DNA from: WHSW01 sp963821345
GTDB lineage: Bacteria; Actinomycetota; Thermoleophilia; Solirubrobacterales; 70-9
Length of the DNA: 64,000 nt
Reading direction: 5' to 3'
Assembly (NCBI GenBank): GCA_963821345.1
Contig: CAWGDM010000012.1
Location: 558,001 to 622,000 of the forward strand
The position numbers and the translations under genes are program-made. The notes beneath the pieces are model-generated. The model was not told where the DNA came from. It searched no databases and saw only the letters and a program-made list of their open reading frames with translations. Positions 17,835 to 26,192 of this stretch are shown here, piece by piece (the first letter of the stretch is position 1; every line of letters begins with the position of its first letter).

Positions 17835-18314
17835 ATGAAGCGGGTAATCGCACTCGCGCTGCTGGCGGCCTCGGTGGGGCTCGTGCTCGTGGTCAACGCG
17901 ACCGCGGGGAACGGGAACGGAAACGGCCAAGGCAACGGCAACGGGGGCAAGAAGATCTGGGTCGTCGAACACGCCGACAACGACGCGGTCACCAACGGCA
18001 CCGCGCACGACGACCTCGGCAACATTCTCACGTTCGCCAACCCGGTCTTCGACAAGGCCGATGCCGAGCAGGTCGGCACCGATCAGGGTTACTGCGTCCG
18101 GGTCGTCGTCGAACAGTCGTGGGAGTGCAACTGGACCACGATCCTGCCGAAGGGCCAGATCACGGTCGAGGGCCCCTTCTCCGACACCGGTGACAGCGTG
18201 CTCGCGATCACCGGCGGCACCGGCAAGTATCGGAACGCCCGGGGCGAGATGGAGCTCAAGTTCCACAACGCCGCAGGGACGAAGTTCGACTTCGTCTTCC
18301 ACGTAATCGGCTGA
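17835..18314 (+). CDS. Secreted allene-oxide-cyclase/dirigent-like barrel protein
   Basis: 159 aa. A signal peptide (residues 1-24) is followed by a low-complexity Gly-Asn run (about 25-38) and an eight-stranded barrel pattern: an EQSWECNWTTILPKGQITVEG-like segment, then GDSVLAITGGTGKYRNARGEM. The ITGGTG.Y.(N/G)ARG element is the hallmark of the AOC-barrel/dirigent superfamily, common as secreted proteins in Solirubrobacterales. Ligand unknown. AAGGAGG precedes ATG. Confidence 0.75.
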   Translation: MKRVIALALLAASVGLVLVVNATAGNGNGNGQGNGNGGKKIWVVEHADNDAVTNGTAHDDLGNILTFANPVFDKADAEQVGTDQGYCVRVVVEQSWECNWTTILPKGQITVEGPFSDTGDSVLAITGGTGKYRNARGEMELKFHNAAGTKFDFVFHVIG

Positions 18315-18336
18315 ACAGGCCGAATCTCGCAGCGGT

Positions 18337-18368
18337 CGGGCCGCGTCGGTGATCGCAGACGCGGCCCG
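18337..18368 (+). terminator. Hairpin after the barrel protein gene
   Basis: Perfect 11-bp stem CGGGCCGCGTC / GACGCGGCCCG with a 10-nt loop, 22 bp beyond the stop at 18314. No T-tract. Confidence 0.5.
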
Positions 18369-18449
18369 GTCCGCCGTGCTCGCTGAATCGATTGAATGCG
18401 ACCCGCGCCGGCGGGTACCGGCGAAGAGAACGTAAGACAGGAGGCATGA

Positions 18450-18962
18450 ATGGGATTTCTCGACAAGCTCAAGGGGACCGGCGTGCTCACCGACGCTGAG
18501 CCCGAGGAAGGCGTCGCACCGCAGTCGGCCGAGGAGGTCAAGCAGCGACTGCTGGCGATCAGCGGCAAGGGGATCGAGACGGGGATGGACGGCGACGACG
18601 TCGTCGTCGCCTGGTCGGCGCAGGTCGACAGCGCCGGCCCCGGTGGCGCCGGGCATCAGTACCTGTACCGGGCGTTCAAGGTCGAGCTCGACGAAGGGGA
18701 CCACGAGGCGAAGGGGATCGGCCTCAAGACCTCGTCCGACGCCGAGGTCGGGATCGGCGGCAACTTCTCCGGCGGGATCGACTGGGAGCGCGGCCAGCAC
18801 ATGGGCTCGGAGACGATGCACGTGATCGCCTGGCTCGGCCCGCACCGGACCGAGGGCGGCGCCGACGAGAAGGGCTACAAGTTCTCCTGGGGAGACCTGC
18901 GCGAGCAGGTGATCGACGCCGTCACCGGCGCCGGCTGGACCTACAAGCCGAAGCGGATCTGA
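18450..18962 (+). CDS. Hypothetical protein, cytoplasmic
   Basis: 170 aa, not recognised. The N-terminus MGFLDKLKG is typical of small actinobacterial soluble proteins. An amphipathic helix (EEVKQRLLAISGKGI) is followed by alternating strands and a Gly-rich loop, then a C-terminal helix (WGDLREQVIDAVTGAGW). No signal peptide, membrane segment or Cys. AGGAGG precedes ATG 18450. It is flanked by a hairpin on each side, so it is probably monocistronic. Confidence 0.65.
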   Translation: MGFLDKLKGTGVLTDAEPEEGVAPQSAEEVKQRLLAISGKGIETGMDGDDVVVAWSAQVDSAGPGGAGHQYLYRAFKVELDEGDHEAKGIGLKTSSDAEVGIGGNFSGGIDWERGQHMGSETMHVIAWLGPHRTEGGADEKGYKFSWGDLREQVIDAVTGAGWTYKPKRI

Positions 18963-18968
18963 GCGAAG

Positions 18969-19002
18969 GAAGGACGCTCAGCCCTGCGGCTGGGCGTCCT
19001 TC
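18969..19002. terminator. Bidirectional hairpin between convergent genes
   Basis: A 15-bp stem with one G-T wobble and a CTGC loop. The left arm starts GAAGGACGC and the right arm ends GCGTCCTTC. The left arm lies in the 15-bp gap after 18962, and the rest overlaps the last codons of the lipoprotein gene on the opposite strand. The AAGG/CCTT ends give short A and T runs on both sides, as expected of a shared terminator. Confidence 0.65.
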
Positions 19003-19502
19003 GCGCACTCGGTCAGGCCGAGGGCGGCGGCCTCCTTGTCGGCGTCGATCGCCTGCAGCTGCTTGACCAGCGAGTTGACCTGCTGCGCGTCGTGGTCCTC
19101 GGCCGCCTGCTCGAGCTGGCGGTCGAGCTCCGTCTGCTGCTCGACCGTGTCGAGGTAGGCGTCGACCTGATCGGCGATCTCCTCGGGCGGGACCAGGGCC
19201 CGGAACTGCTCCAGAGCCGGCGCGACGATCGCGATCCCCTGGTGGGCGTAGTCGGCGAGGCTCTGGAAGTCGTTGGTCGGCTTCTGCAGCCCCTCGATCT
19301 GGCTGTTGACGTCGGCGCAGATCGCGTTCCCCTGCGAGATGAACTCCTCCTGGCTCAGCGGCGTGGCGCCGCTGGCCCCGCTGGCGCCGCTCGCCCCGGT
19401 GGTCGAGGTGCTCGAGCTGTCGTCACCGCCCCCGCATCCGGCCGCCGCAATTGCGGCACCGGCAGCGAGAACGGCAAGGGCATGGCTGGGCTTGATCATC
19501 AA
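18978..19502 (-). CDS. Lipoprotein, tandem paralogue A
   Basis: 174 aa. The lipobox AAAGC (Cys about 23) is followed by GGGDDSSS and a Gly-Ala-Ser repeat linker, then a helical domain of about 120 residues with two Cys (NAICADVNSQ and LTECAKD) that could pair. Closely related along its length to the gene at 19510-20043, from which it is separated by 7 bp: both share SLADYAQ/H, ALVPPE(E/D)(I/L)AD and a QPQG C-terminus. A recent tandem duplication. Function unknown. Confidence 0.78.
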   Translation of the reverse strand: MMIKPSHALAVLAAGAAIAAAGCGGGDDSSSTSTTGASGASGASGATPLSQEEFISQGNAICADVNSQIEGLQKPTNDFQSLADYAHQGIAIVAPALEQFRALVPPEEIADQVDAYLDTVEQQTELDRQLEQAAEDHDAQQVNSLVKQLQAIDADKEAAALGLTECAKDAQPQG

Positions 19503-19509
19503 CTTGCGA

Positions 19510-20043
19510 TCAGCCCTGCGGCTGCACGTCCTTGGCGCACTCGGTCAGGCCGAGGTCGTTCGCCAGCGCGTCGTTGTTCGCCGCGTTCAGTTGCTTGACC
19601 AGCGACTTCACCTCCTGGGTGTCGCCGGCCTGGGCGGCCTCGACCAGCTGCGAGTCGAGCTGCGCCTGGTCCTGGGAGGACGAGATGTACTCGTCGTACT
19701 TGTCCGCCAGGTCCTCCGGCGGCACCAGCGCGTCGAGCTGCAGCAGCAGCGGGTTGCCGATGTCGAGCACCTGCTGGGCGTAGTCGGCGAGGCCGGCCAG
19801 GTCCTGGCCGGGCGTCGGCAGCGCCTCGACCTGGCTGTTGCCGTCGGCGCAGATCGCGTTCGCCTGCGAGACGAAGTCCTCTTCGCTCAGCGGGGTGGTG
19901 TTGGCGGCACCGCTGGCACCGCTGGCGCCGTCGGTCGTCGCGCTGGTGCTGTCGTCGCCTCCCCCACACCCGGCGACCGCGATCGCGGCGCCGACGATGG
20001 CGAGCACGAGGGCATACATGGACTTGGAACGGATGGATGTCAT
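19510..20043 (-). CDS. Lipoprotein, tandem paralogue B
   Basis: 177 aa with the lipobox VAGC followed by GGGDDST and a Gly-Ala-Ser linker. The helical domain keeps both Cys (NAICADGNSQ, LTECAKD) and the VPPEDLADKYDEY segment seen in paralogue A. It lies 15 bp downstream of the secreted protein at 20059-20976 and 7 bp upstream of paralogue A, so the three probably form one operon of cell-surface proteins. Role unknown. Confidence 0.78.
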   Translation of the reverse strand: MTSIRSKSMYALVLAIVGAAIAVAGCGGGDDSTSATTDGASGASGAANTTPLSEEDFVSQANAICADGNSQVEALPTPGQDLAGLADYAQQVLDIGNPLLLQLDALVPPEDLADKYDEYISSSQDQAQLDSQLVEAAQAGDTQEVKSLVKQLNAANNDALANDLGLTECAKDVQPQG

Positions 20044-20058
20044 GCGCGCGGACTCTAG

Positions 20059-20976
20059 CTACGGCGCGGGCGTCGGCAGCGTCGGCGGCTCGTACTGGTC
20101 CATCAGGCCGCTGATCGCGTCGATCATCGGCTCGTCGCGGAAGGCGTTGTAGGTGAAGATCGTCGCCTCGGCGTGGCCGCGGTTGCGCTCGCATTCGGGA
20201 AACAGGACCGGGTAGGCGAAGCGGAAGTGGTTTGCCTCCTGCTGGGAGGCACGCATCCGCACGTAGGCGATCCGCTTTGGGGTCGAGTAGTCCTCGATGA
20301 ACTTGCAGCCGTCGGAGTAGTTGAGGTTCGGGCTGTTGCCGAGGTGAAAGAAGACCGTGGTTCGCGCCGCCAGCCGGCGAACGGCGGGGAAGTTGATGTG
20401 GAAGTTGGTGTCCTGGACGGCGATGTAGTCGGTGCCGGCCGGAACCGGCGGGTCGTTGGCGATCCCGAACGCGTTGCCGCCCATGAACTCGCCGTTGGCG
20501 TGCGCGTAGGCGATCGCCGCCCGGATCACCTTCGGCTTCTTGCGCGCTGCCGGGGTGTAGAAGTCGAACAGCCAGCCGTCCGGGTTCACCGCCGCCCGCA
20601 CCCGGGCCATCATCCGGCGGACCTTCGCCGCGGTCGGATACTCGAGCGCGTTCAGCTCGACCGAGAACTGGGCGTCGGGGCTGGTCTGGCGGACCGCGGC
20701 GACAACCGTGTTCCAGCCCCGGACCTCGCGCGGGCGCACCTTCTGGCCGGCGCTGAAGCGCAGCAGGGTCGGCACGTAGGTCGGCTTCAGCGCCGCCAGG
20801 CCGGCGCCGATCGAGGTCGGCGACTCGCGCTTGGCGGTGAATTGGCCGTCCTGGTACATGCGCGCGATCGCGATCCGCCCGCCGTTGGGGGCGATGACGG
20901 TCGTCTGTGCGGCCGCCGCCTGCGGGACGGCGAGACCGATCAGGCCGAGGGCGATCGCTATCCATCGCGCGGGCAT
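20059..20976 (-). CDS. Secreted protein of unknown family (paralogue of 2424-3356)
   Basis: 305 aa with a clear signal peptide (cleavage near AAAAQ, residue about 23). It shares the blocks SIGAGLAALKPTYV, RPREV.GW, SVELNALEYP, PDGWLFDFYTPAA, GGNAFGIA, GTDYIAVQDT, SDGCKFIE and FAYPVLFPEC with the protein at 2424-3356. No catalytic motif that I can name. Here it leads an operon with two lipoproteins; the other copy leads one with an M14 peptidase. It is divergent from the PPOX gene. Confidence 0.75.
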   Translation of the reverse strand: MPARWIAIALGLIGLAVPQAAAAQTTVIAPNGGRIAIARMYQDGQFTAKRESPTSIGAGLAALKPTYVPTLLRFSAGQKVRPREVRGWNTVVAAVRQTSPDAQFSVELNALEYPTAAKVRRMMARVRAAVNPDGWLFDFYTPAARKKPKVIRAAIAYAHANGEFMGGNAFGIANDPPVPAGTDYIAVQDTNFHINFPAVRRLAARTTVFFHLGNSPNLNYSDGCKFIEDYSTPKRIAYVRMRASQQEANHFRFAYPVLFPECERNRGHAEATIFTYNAFRDEPMIDAISGLMDQYEPPTLPTPAP

Positions 20977-21023
20977 GACGCGAGGGTAAACGCGGGCGCG
21001 GCGACTTTGCGAGACTCGGACGG

Positions 21024-21431
21024 ATGGCCGATCTGGATCCCGGGGTTCGAGAGCTGTTGCAGGACGCGAACTTCGTCTCGCTGGCGACGCTGACCGCCGA
21101 CGGCTCGCCCCACGCGACCACGGTCTGGGGCGAGGTCGAGGGCGGGCGCCCCTGCTTTTTCACCCAGCCGAGCTCGTTCAAGGCCCGCAACATCGGCCGT
21201 GACCCGCGGGTGGCGATCACCGTCGTCGACCGCGACAACCCCTACCGCACCGGCCAGCTGCGCGGCCGCGTCACCAAGACGCTCGAGGGTGACGAAGCGT
21301 TTGCGGTGATCGACCGGATCTCGCGCAAGTACACCGGCGCCGACTTCCCGATGCGCTCCGGGGTCGTCTATCTGATCGAGGTCGACAGCTCGCGGTTGAC
21401 CGAGCTGCCGTTCGCCGACACCCCCGGCTGA
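21024..21431 (+). CDS. PPOX-class F420-dependent oxidoreductase
   Basis: 135 aa. Split-barrel flavin/F420 fold: NFVSLATLTADGSPHATTVWGE, CFFTQPSSFKARNI.RDPRVAI and DRISRKYTG are typical of the actinobacterial F420-binding branch of the pyridoxamine-phosphate-oxidase superfamily. Substrate unknown. It implies that the host makes coenzyme F420. Confidence 0.85.
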   Translation: MADLDPGVRELLQDANFVSLATLTADGSPHATTVWGEVEGGRPCFFTQPSSFKARNIGRDPRVAITVVDRDNPYRTGQLRGRVTKTLEGDEAFAVIDRISRKYTGADFPMRSGVVYLIEVDSSRLTELPFADTPG

Positions 21432-21499
21432 GACCCGCCGCAACTCCGGGCCTCTGTCAGAGTTAGTGGCCCTGGCAGGAACACAACGAGGAGGGACCC

Positions 21500-22720
21500 T
21501 TGCATCAGACCGCCACCGCGCCCCGCGCGCGCCGCTTCGCGCTCGCACTCCCGATCGCGCTCATCACCGCGGTCGCGTTCGCGGGGCCGGCTGACGCGGC
21601 GAAGGATCAGCAGCCGGTCAAGGGACCGAAGGGCGCCAAGTTCTACACCCCACCGAAGAAGCTTCCGAAGGGCCACGGCGATCTGATCTGGGAGCGCAAG
21701 GCGACCGGGATCACCCCGATCGAGGGAGCCAAGAACCGGCTCGTCCTCTACACGTCGAAGACGCCGCAGAACAAGACGACCGCGGTCTCGGGAATCGTCA
21801 GCACGCCCAAGGGCCCGGCGCCGAAGGGCGGCTGGCCGGTGATCACCTGGGCCCACGGGACGACCGGCAACGCCGACGTCTGCGCGCCCACCCGGGCGCC
21901 CGCGAACTCCCCGCAGGCTCCGTACGTCACCTACATCGACCCCGAGCTGCAGGCGTGGATCGCCGCCGGCTACGCGGTCGTGCGAACTGACTACCAGGGC
22001 CTCGGCACCCCCGGCCCGCACCCGTATTTGATCGGCGAGGCGGAGGGCCGGGGCGTGGTCGACATCGTCGCCGCCGCGCGCCAGCTGAACCCCGACATCG
22101 GCAAGCGCTACCTGATCGGCGGGCACTCGCAGGGCGGCCAGTCGGCCCTGTTCGCCGCCGGGCTCGCCGACGGCTACTCGCCGAAGCTGAAGCTCGCCGG
22201 CACGCTCGCCTACGCGCCGGCCTCACACATCCGCGAGCAGGCCGAGTTCCTGCCGGCGCTGACCTCGCCGAGCCCGCTGAGCGGCCTGGCGGCGCTGATC
22301 GTCAACGGCGCGGCGAGCCAGACGACCGCGATCAACGTCAACGCGCTGGTCTCCGACCCGGCGCTGGCGCTCTACCCGCAGACCGACCAGACCTGCCTGC
22401 CGCAGCTCAACGAGCCGACCTCGTTCGGCGGCCTGGCGCCGTCGACGCTGCTGCGGCCCGGGGCCGACACCGGCCCGTTGTACGGGGTGCTCGCCGGCGA
22501 GAACCCAAACGTGGTCACCAGCAAGCCGATCCTGATGCTTCAGGGCGGCGCCGACGAGACGGTGTTCCCGTTCCTGACCGACATGCTCAACACCGAGCTG
22601 GTCGCCGGCGGCAACCAGGTCACCTACTCGACCTACCCGGGCGTCGACCACGGCGGGATCACGGCGGCGGCCGAGACGCAGGCATTGGAGTTCATGGAGG
22701 CGCAGCTGCCCACGGGCTGA
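21500..22720 (+). CDS. Secreted alpha/beta-hydrolase, secretory lipase family
   Basis: 406 aa. The start is TTG at 21500 with AACGAGGAGG just upstream. A signal peptide ends near GPADAA (residue about 33). The nucleophile elbow is GGHSQGG, with a likely acid in GGADETVFPF and His in VDHGG, matching the fungal/bacterial LIP family. WAHGTTGN is the oxyanion-hole region. Probably acts on extracellular esters or lipids. Its stop overlaps the cupin start (TGATG). Confidence 0.88.
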   Translation: MHQTATAPRARRFALALPIALITAVAFAGPADAAKDQQPVKGPKGAKFYTPPKKLPKGHGDLIWERKATGITPIEGAKNRLVLYTSKTPQNKTTAVSGIVSTPKGPAPKGGWPVITWAHGTTGNADVCAPTRAPANSPQAPYVTYIDPELQAWIAAGYAVVRTDYQGLGTPGPHPYLIGEAEGRGVVDIVAAARQLNPDIGKRYLIGGHSQGGQSALFAAGLADGYSPKLKLAGTLAYAPASHIREQAEFLPALTSPSPLSGLAALIVNGAASQTTAINVNALVSDPALALYPQTDQTCLPQLNEPTSFGGLAPSTLLRPGADTGPLYGVLAGENPNVVTSKPILMLQGGADETVFPFLTDMLNTELVAGGNQVTYSTYPGVDHGGITAAAETQALEFMEAQLPTG

Positions 22721-23433
22721 TGGAGGGCGTGACCGTCATCCCGCCCGGCGCCGGCGAGATCCTCGGCGACTCCAACGACCGCCGGGTCGAGGCGCTGTCC
22801 GAGCGCGACGAGCTGCACGCCACCTGGTCGCGCTTCGGCCCCGGGCGCGACGGCGCCGGCCCCCACATCCACTACGAGCACTCGGACCTGTTCTACGTGC
22901 TCGAGGGCGAGCTGACGGTCAAGCTCGAGGGCGACGAGGAGGTTCCAGCCCCGGCCGGGACGCTGGCCCGGATCCCGCCGCTGGTCGTCCACGGGTTCGC
23001 GAACCGCTCCGACGCCGAGGTCAAGTACCTGAACCTGCACGCCCCGGGCGCCGGGTTCATCCCCTACATGCGCGGGATGCGCGACGGCAATCCGGTCAGC
23101 TTCGACGTCGACGAGCCGGATGTCGAGGGCGTGCGGCCGGCGAGCGAGGCGTCGATCGCCGGCGGCGACGGAGTCCTCTGCCAGGAGCCGGCGATCGCGA
23201 TCGCGGTCGGCCGGGCCGGCGAGGTCGAGCCCGACTCGCTGCCCGACGCCGCGGACGGCGTCGACTCCTGGTTCGTGCTCGGCGGCGACGCGGTCGGCGA
23301 CCTCGCCGGCCACGAGCTCGAGGCCGCCGCCGGAACCTGGGTTCAGGTGCCGGCCGGCACCGGGCCCGGGTTCGAATCGGGGGACGCTCGCCTGATCCTG
23401 GTGCGGACGCCGGGCGTCAAGTCTCGATATTGA
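22720..23433 (+). CDS. Cupin-domain protein
   Basis: 237 aa. The first cupin motif has metal ligands in HIHYEHSDLFYVLEGELTV, and the second contains VVHGF. A weaker second cupin-like half follows (residues about 150-230). Probably a bicupin with one active site. Coupled to the upstream lipase by a TGATG overlap. It overlaps the 3' end of the convergent lipoxygenase-like gene by 17 bp. Confidence 0.82.
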   Translation: MEGVTVIPPGAGEILGDSNDRRVEALSERDELHATWSRFGPGRDGAGPHIHYEHSDLFYVLEGELTVKLEGDEEVPAPAGTLARIPPLVVHGFANRSDAEVKYLNLHAPGAGFIPYMRGMRDGNPVSFDVDEPDVEGVRPASEASIAGGDGVLCQEPAIAIAVGRAGEVEPDSLPDAADGVDSWFVLGGDAVGDLAGHELEAAAGTWVQVPAGTGPGFESGDARLILVRTPGVKSRY

Positions 23434-25409
23434 GCGGCCACTGGAAGCGCTGAGGCATGTCCGGCTGGTAGTCGTTGATGAACCGCGCCAGGCCGCGGCG
23501 CAGGTCGATCAGGGCGAGGTTGCGCTTGTCCGAGCGCCCGCCACCGAAGAAGAGCTGCTCGCCGACGCCGCCGAACGGGATGAACGGCTCGTAGGGGGTC
23601 GAGAAGGCGAAGGTGAAGTAGAAGGTGACCGCCTCGGCGATCGCGTCGGTGTTCGGCAGGTAGCGCAGCAGCCGGCGGGTCCCGATCCGGTCCTGCGGGC
23701 TCGGGATGTCCGATCGCTGCAGGCAGTGCGGGAAGTTGGGGACGAAGGTCAGCGCGGGGTTCGAGGTCGAGTTCAGGCGCGAGATCCCGTGGACCGTGAT
23801 CCGGTACAGCAGGCTCGTCAGCACCTTCTCCAGCGCCTTGCGGCTGCTGACCTGGGGCAGGCCGCGGATGTTGCCGCCGGTCGCCGGGTCGGCTGAGCCG
23901 GCGGCCGCGATCCACGCCTGCAGCTCGGCGTCGGCGGCGACCTCGGCGTCGGCGGCGTAGGTGGTGCGGACGAAGGTCCGGGCGTAGGGCTCGACCAGGT
24001 CCCAGATCCCAAGCAGGCGCCCGACGACCGGGTAGCGGTCCCAGGGCTCGTCGACGCGAGAACTGCCCCTGTCGGATCCCGAGCTGCTTCAGCGTCGTCT
24101 TCGGGTCGTCGTCGAAGTAGTTGCGCCCGGTCGCGTAGTCATTGGCGAGGGTGAGGAACTCGCCCGAGGTGGCGAGCGAGGTCGGCGGCGCGATCTGCGA
24201 CCAGAGCAAGAACAGCGCGTTGTCGAACGGGATCGCGAAGTTCGACTGCGGCGCCAGCAGCGTGTAGACGGGGTGGGTCGCCGGCAGCGTGTTGATCATC
24301 GTCATCTGCATCGCCGCGGTGACGATGTGCCAGTGGTAGACGTGGCCGAGCCAGACGCCGAACACGGTGATCGACGTCTTCGCCGCCTGCAGCGCGTACA
24401 GCCAGGCGCCGTTGGTCGCGCTCGCGCGCGAGAACACGGTTCGATCGGCGCCCTGGTAGCCGGAGACGGAGATCGCGACCGGCACCAGCCGCTTGGTGCG
24501 CGGGTTTCGGGTCAGCAGGGTGACGGTGGCCGGGGTGAAGCGGGTGAAGCCGTCGTCGGTGGTCGGCTGCAGGGCCTCGAACCGGCTCATGTCGATCACG
24601 TAGAGGTCGCCGGACGCGAGCGCGTCGCGGACCTCGCGGGTCCAGGCCGAGCCGAAAAGGCTGCGCAGCGCCCCGGCGGTCGAACCCGTGACCTTCTCGG
24701 GGATGATCAGGTTGTAGCCGAAGCCGTGCGAGGCGATCATCGGCCAGAACTGGCGGCTGGCGGCGTCGGCGTCGGTCAGCGACGACGACCACCGCGCCAG
24801 GTTCGGCTTGCCGGCCTCATAGACCCCGTCGAAGTTCGTCCACGAGATCGAGAACTGCTCCGGGCTCTGGAGCGAGAACGGGCCCGGCGCGGTGCCGTTG
24901 GTCGCGGCCGCGGCCCTGCGGTCGAGCCGCTCGCCGATCATCGCCGCCGCCCGCTCGGGGTGCGCGCGCATCGCCTTCGCGACCGCACGCCGCTCGCGAC
25001 GATTGGAGGCGCCCGCCGCGCTGTCGCCGAACAGGAACACGTAGGCGCGCCGGGTGACGCCGCTGATCGTGAACTTGTGGGTCAGCCCCTGCTTTGCCTG
25101 CACGACCTGCTCGCCGCGGATCTGGAGCCGCTCGAGCGTGTCGATCACCCCGGCCGTGTCGAGCGGGACCGCCGGGAGGTTCGGGTAGGAGCCGCGCAAG
25201 GGCAGCTGCGGCATCGGGCTCGACGGGCTCTGGGTCGGTGTGATCAGCCGAGCGCGCCCCGAGGCCGCCGCCTGGCGCAGCTTCGCCGCGGCCGAGCCCG
25301 TCCAACCCAGCAGCGCCGCACCGGCTGCCAACCCGGCGCCGATGAAGCCGCGGCGTCGCATCCTGATCCGGCCGTCTCGGTCCGCACCGGTCCCTGGCGA
25401 GTCGGTCAC
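23417..25409 (-). CDS. Tat-exported lipoxygenase-like protein, interrupted by a +1 frameshift
   Basis: About 663 aa after removing one base near 24060. The N-terminus has RMRRRGFIG followed by a hydrophobic stretch, fitting a Tat signal. The lipoxygenase iron-site helix is recognisable: H356 and H361 stand five apart in HVYHWH, followed at the family spacing (18 residues) by the LPATHP..TLL.P block. In the C-terminal part, ITVHGISRLN and FVPNFP resemble the second ligand helix and the IPNRP loop, but the Asn ligand position looks like Arg. The protein ends in NIET, not the C-terminal Ile that binds iron in known enzymes. Family likely, activity uncertain. Confidence 0.7.
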
Positions 25410-25505
25410 GCCAGCGATCCTAGTTGGCGGTCAGGCGACTCCGGCGCGGGCGATGCGGCTGCGCTGGAAGGCGGGCTGCGGACGGCGAGCGCCTATCGTG
25501 GTCGC

Positions 25506-26180
25506 ATGGACCGCGACGGCGCGGATCGCGAGCGCTTCCTCGACCTGCTCGAGGACGACGATCGGCGCGAGCTCGAACGCCGCGGCGGCCGGCGGCGGTT
25601 CAAGCGCGGCGTCGTCCTGATGCACGAGGGCAGCGTCGGCGCCGAGGTGATGCTGATCGTCGAGGGCCGGGTCAAGGTCAGCGTGACCACCGCCGAGGGG
25701 CGCGAGGTCGTCCTCGGCTTCCCGGGGCCGGGCGAGCTGCTCGGCGAGCTCTCGGTGATCGACGAGCGACCGCGCTCGGGCACCAGCGAAGCGCTCGAGC
25801 CGCTTGAGGTGCTGGCGATCTCCGCGGCCGACTTTCGCGCCCTGCTCGAGCGGCCGACGTTTGCCGCCGCGATCGTGCGCTCGCTCGTGCTGCGCTTTCG
25901 CGACGCCGACCGCAGGCGGATCGAGTTCGCCGCCTCGCAGACGCTCGGCCGGGTCGCATCGCGACTGCTCGAGCTCGCCGAGCGCTACGGCGAGCCGGAC
26001 GGCGACGCGATCGCGATCACGCTGCCGATCTCCCAGGAGGAGCTCGCGGGATGGACCGGCTCGTCGCGGGAGGCGGTGGCGAAGGCGCTCGCCGCGCTGC
26101 GCTCGCTGGGCGCGATCCGCACCGAGCGCAGGAAAATCCTCGTGCTCGACCTGCCCGCGCTCGAGCGCCAATCGGCCTGA
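25506..26180 (+). CDS. Crp/Fnr-family transcriptional regulator
   Basis: 224 aa. The N-terminal cyclic-nucleotide-binding barrel has GELLGELSVIDERPRSGTSEA, close to the phosphate-binding cassette (GE...RS). The C-terminal winged helix carries the recognition segment ISQEELAGWTGSSREAVAKALAALR. There is no Cys cluster, so it is Crp-type rather than Fnr-type. A class III nucleotide cyclase gene starts 12 bp downstream on the same strand, suggesting that sensor and synthesis of cAMP or cGMP are linked. It is divergent from the lipoxygenase-like gene, a possible target. Confidence 0.88.
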   Translation: MDRDGADRERFLDLLEDDDRRELERRGGRRRFKRGVVLMHEGSVGAEVMLIVEGRVKVSVTTAEGREVVLGFPGPGELLGELSVIDERPRSGTSEALEPLEVLAISAADFRALLERPTFAAAIVRSLVLRFRDADRRRIEFAASQTLGRVASRLLELAERYGEPDGDAIAITLPISQEELAGWTGSSREAVAKALAALRSLGAIRTERRKILVLDLPALERQSA

Positions 26181-26192
26181 GCGGCCAGACTT

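Noticed and set aside
17923..17952. Gly-Asn repeat in the barrel protein considered as a CRISPR or tandem repeat
   Set aside because: Short in-frame low-complexity coding linker with no spacer structure.
23360..23385. A tRNA T-loop-like string (GGTTCGAATC) inside the cupin gene
   Set aside because: No matching acceptor, D or anticodon arm nearby, and the bases are fully used by an intact cupin frame.
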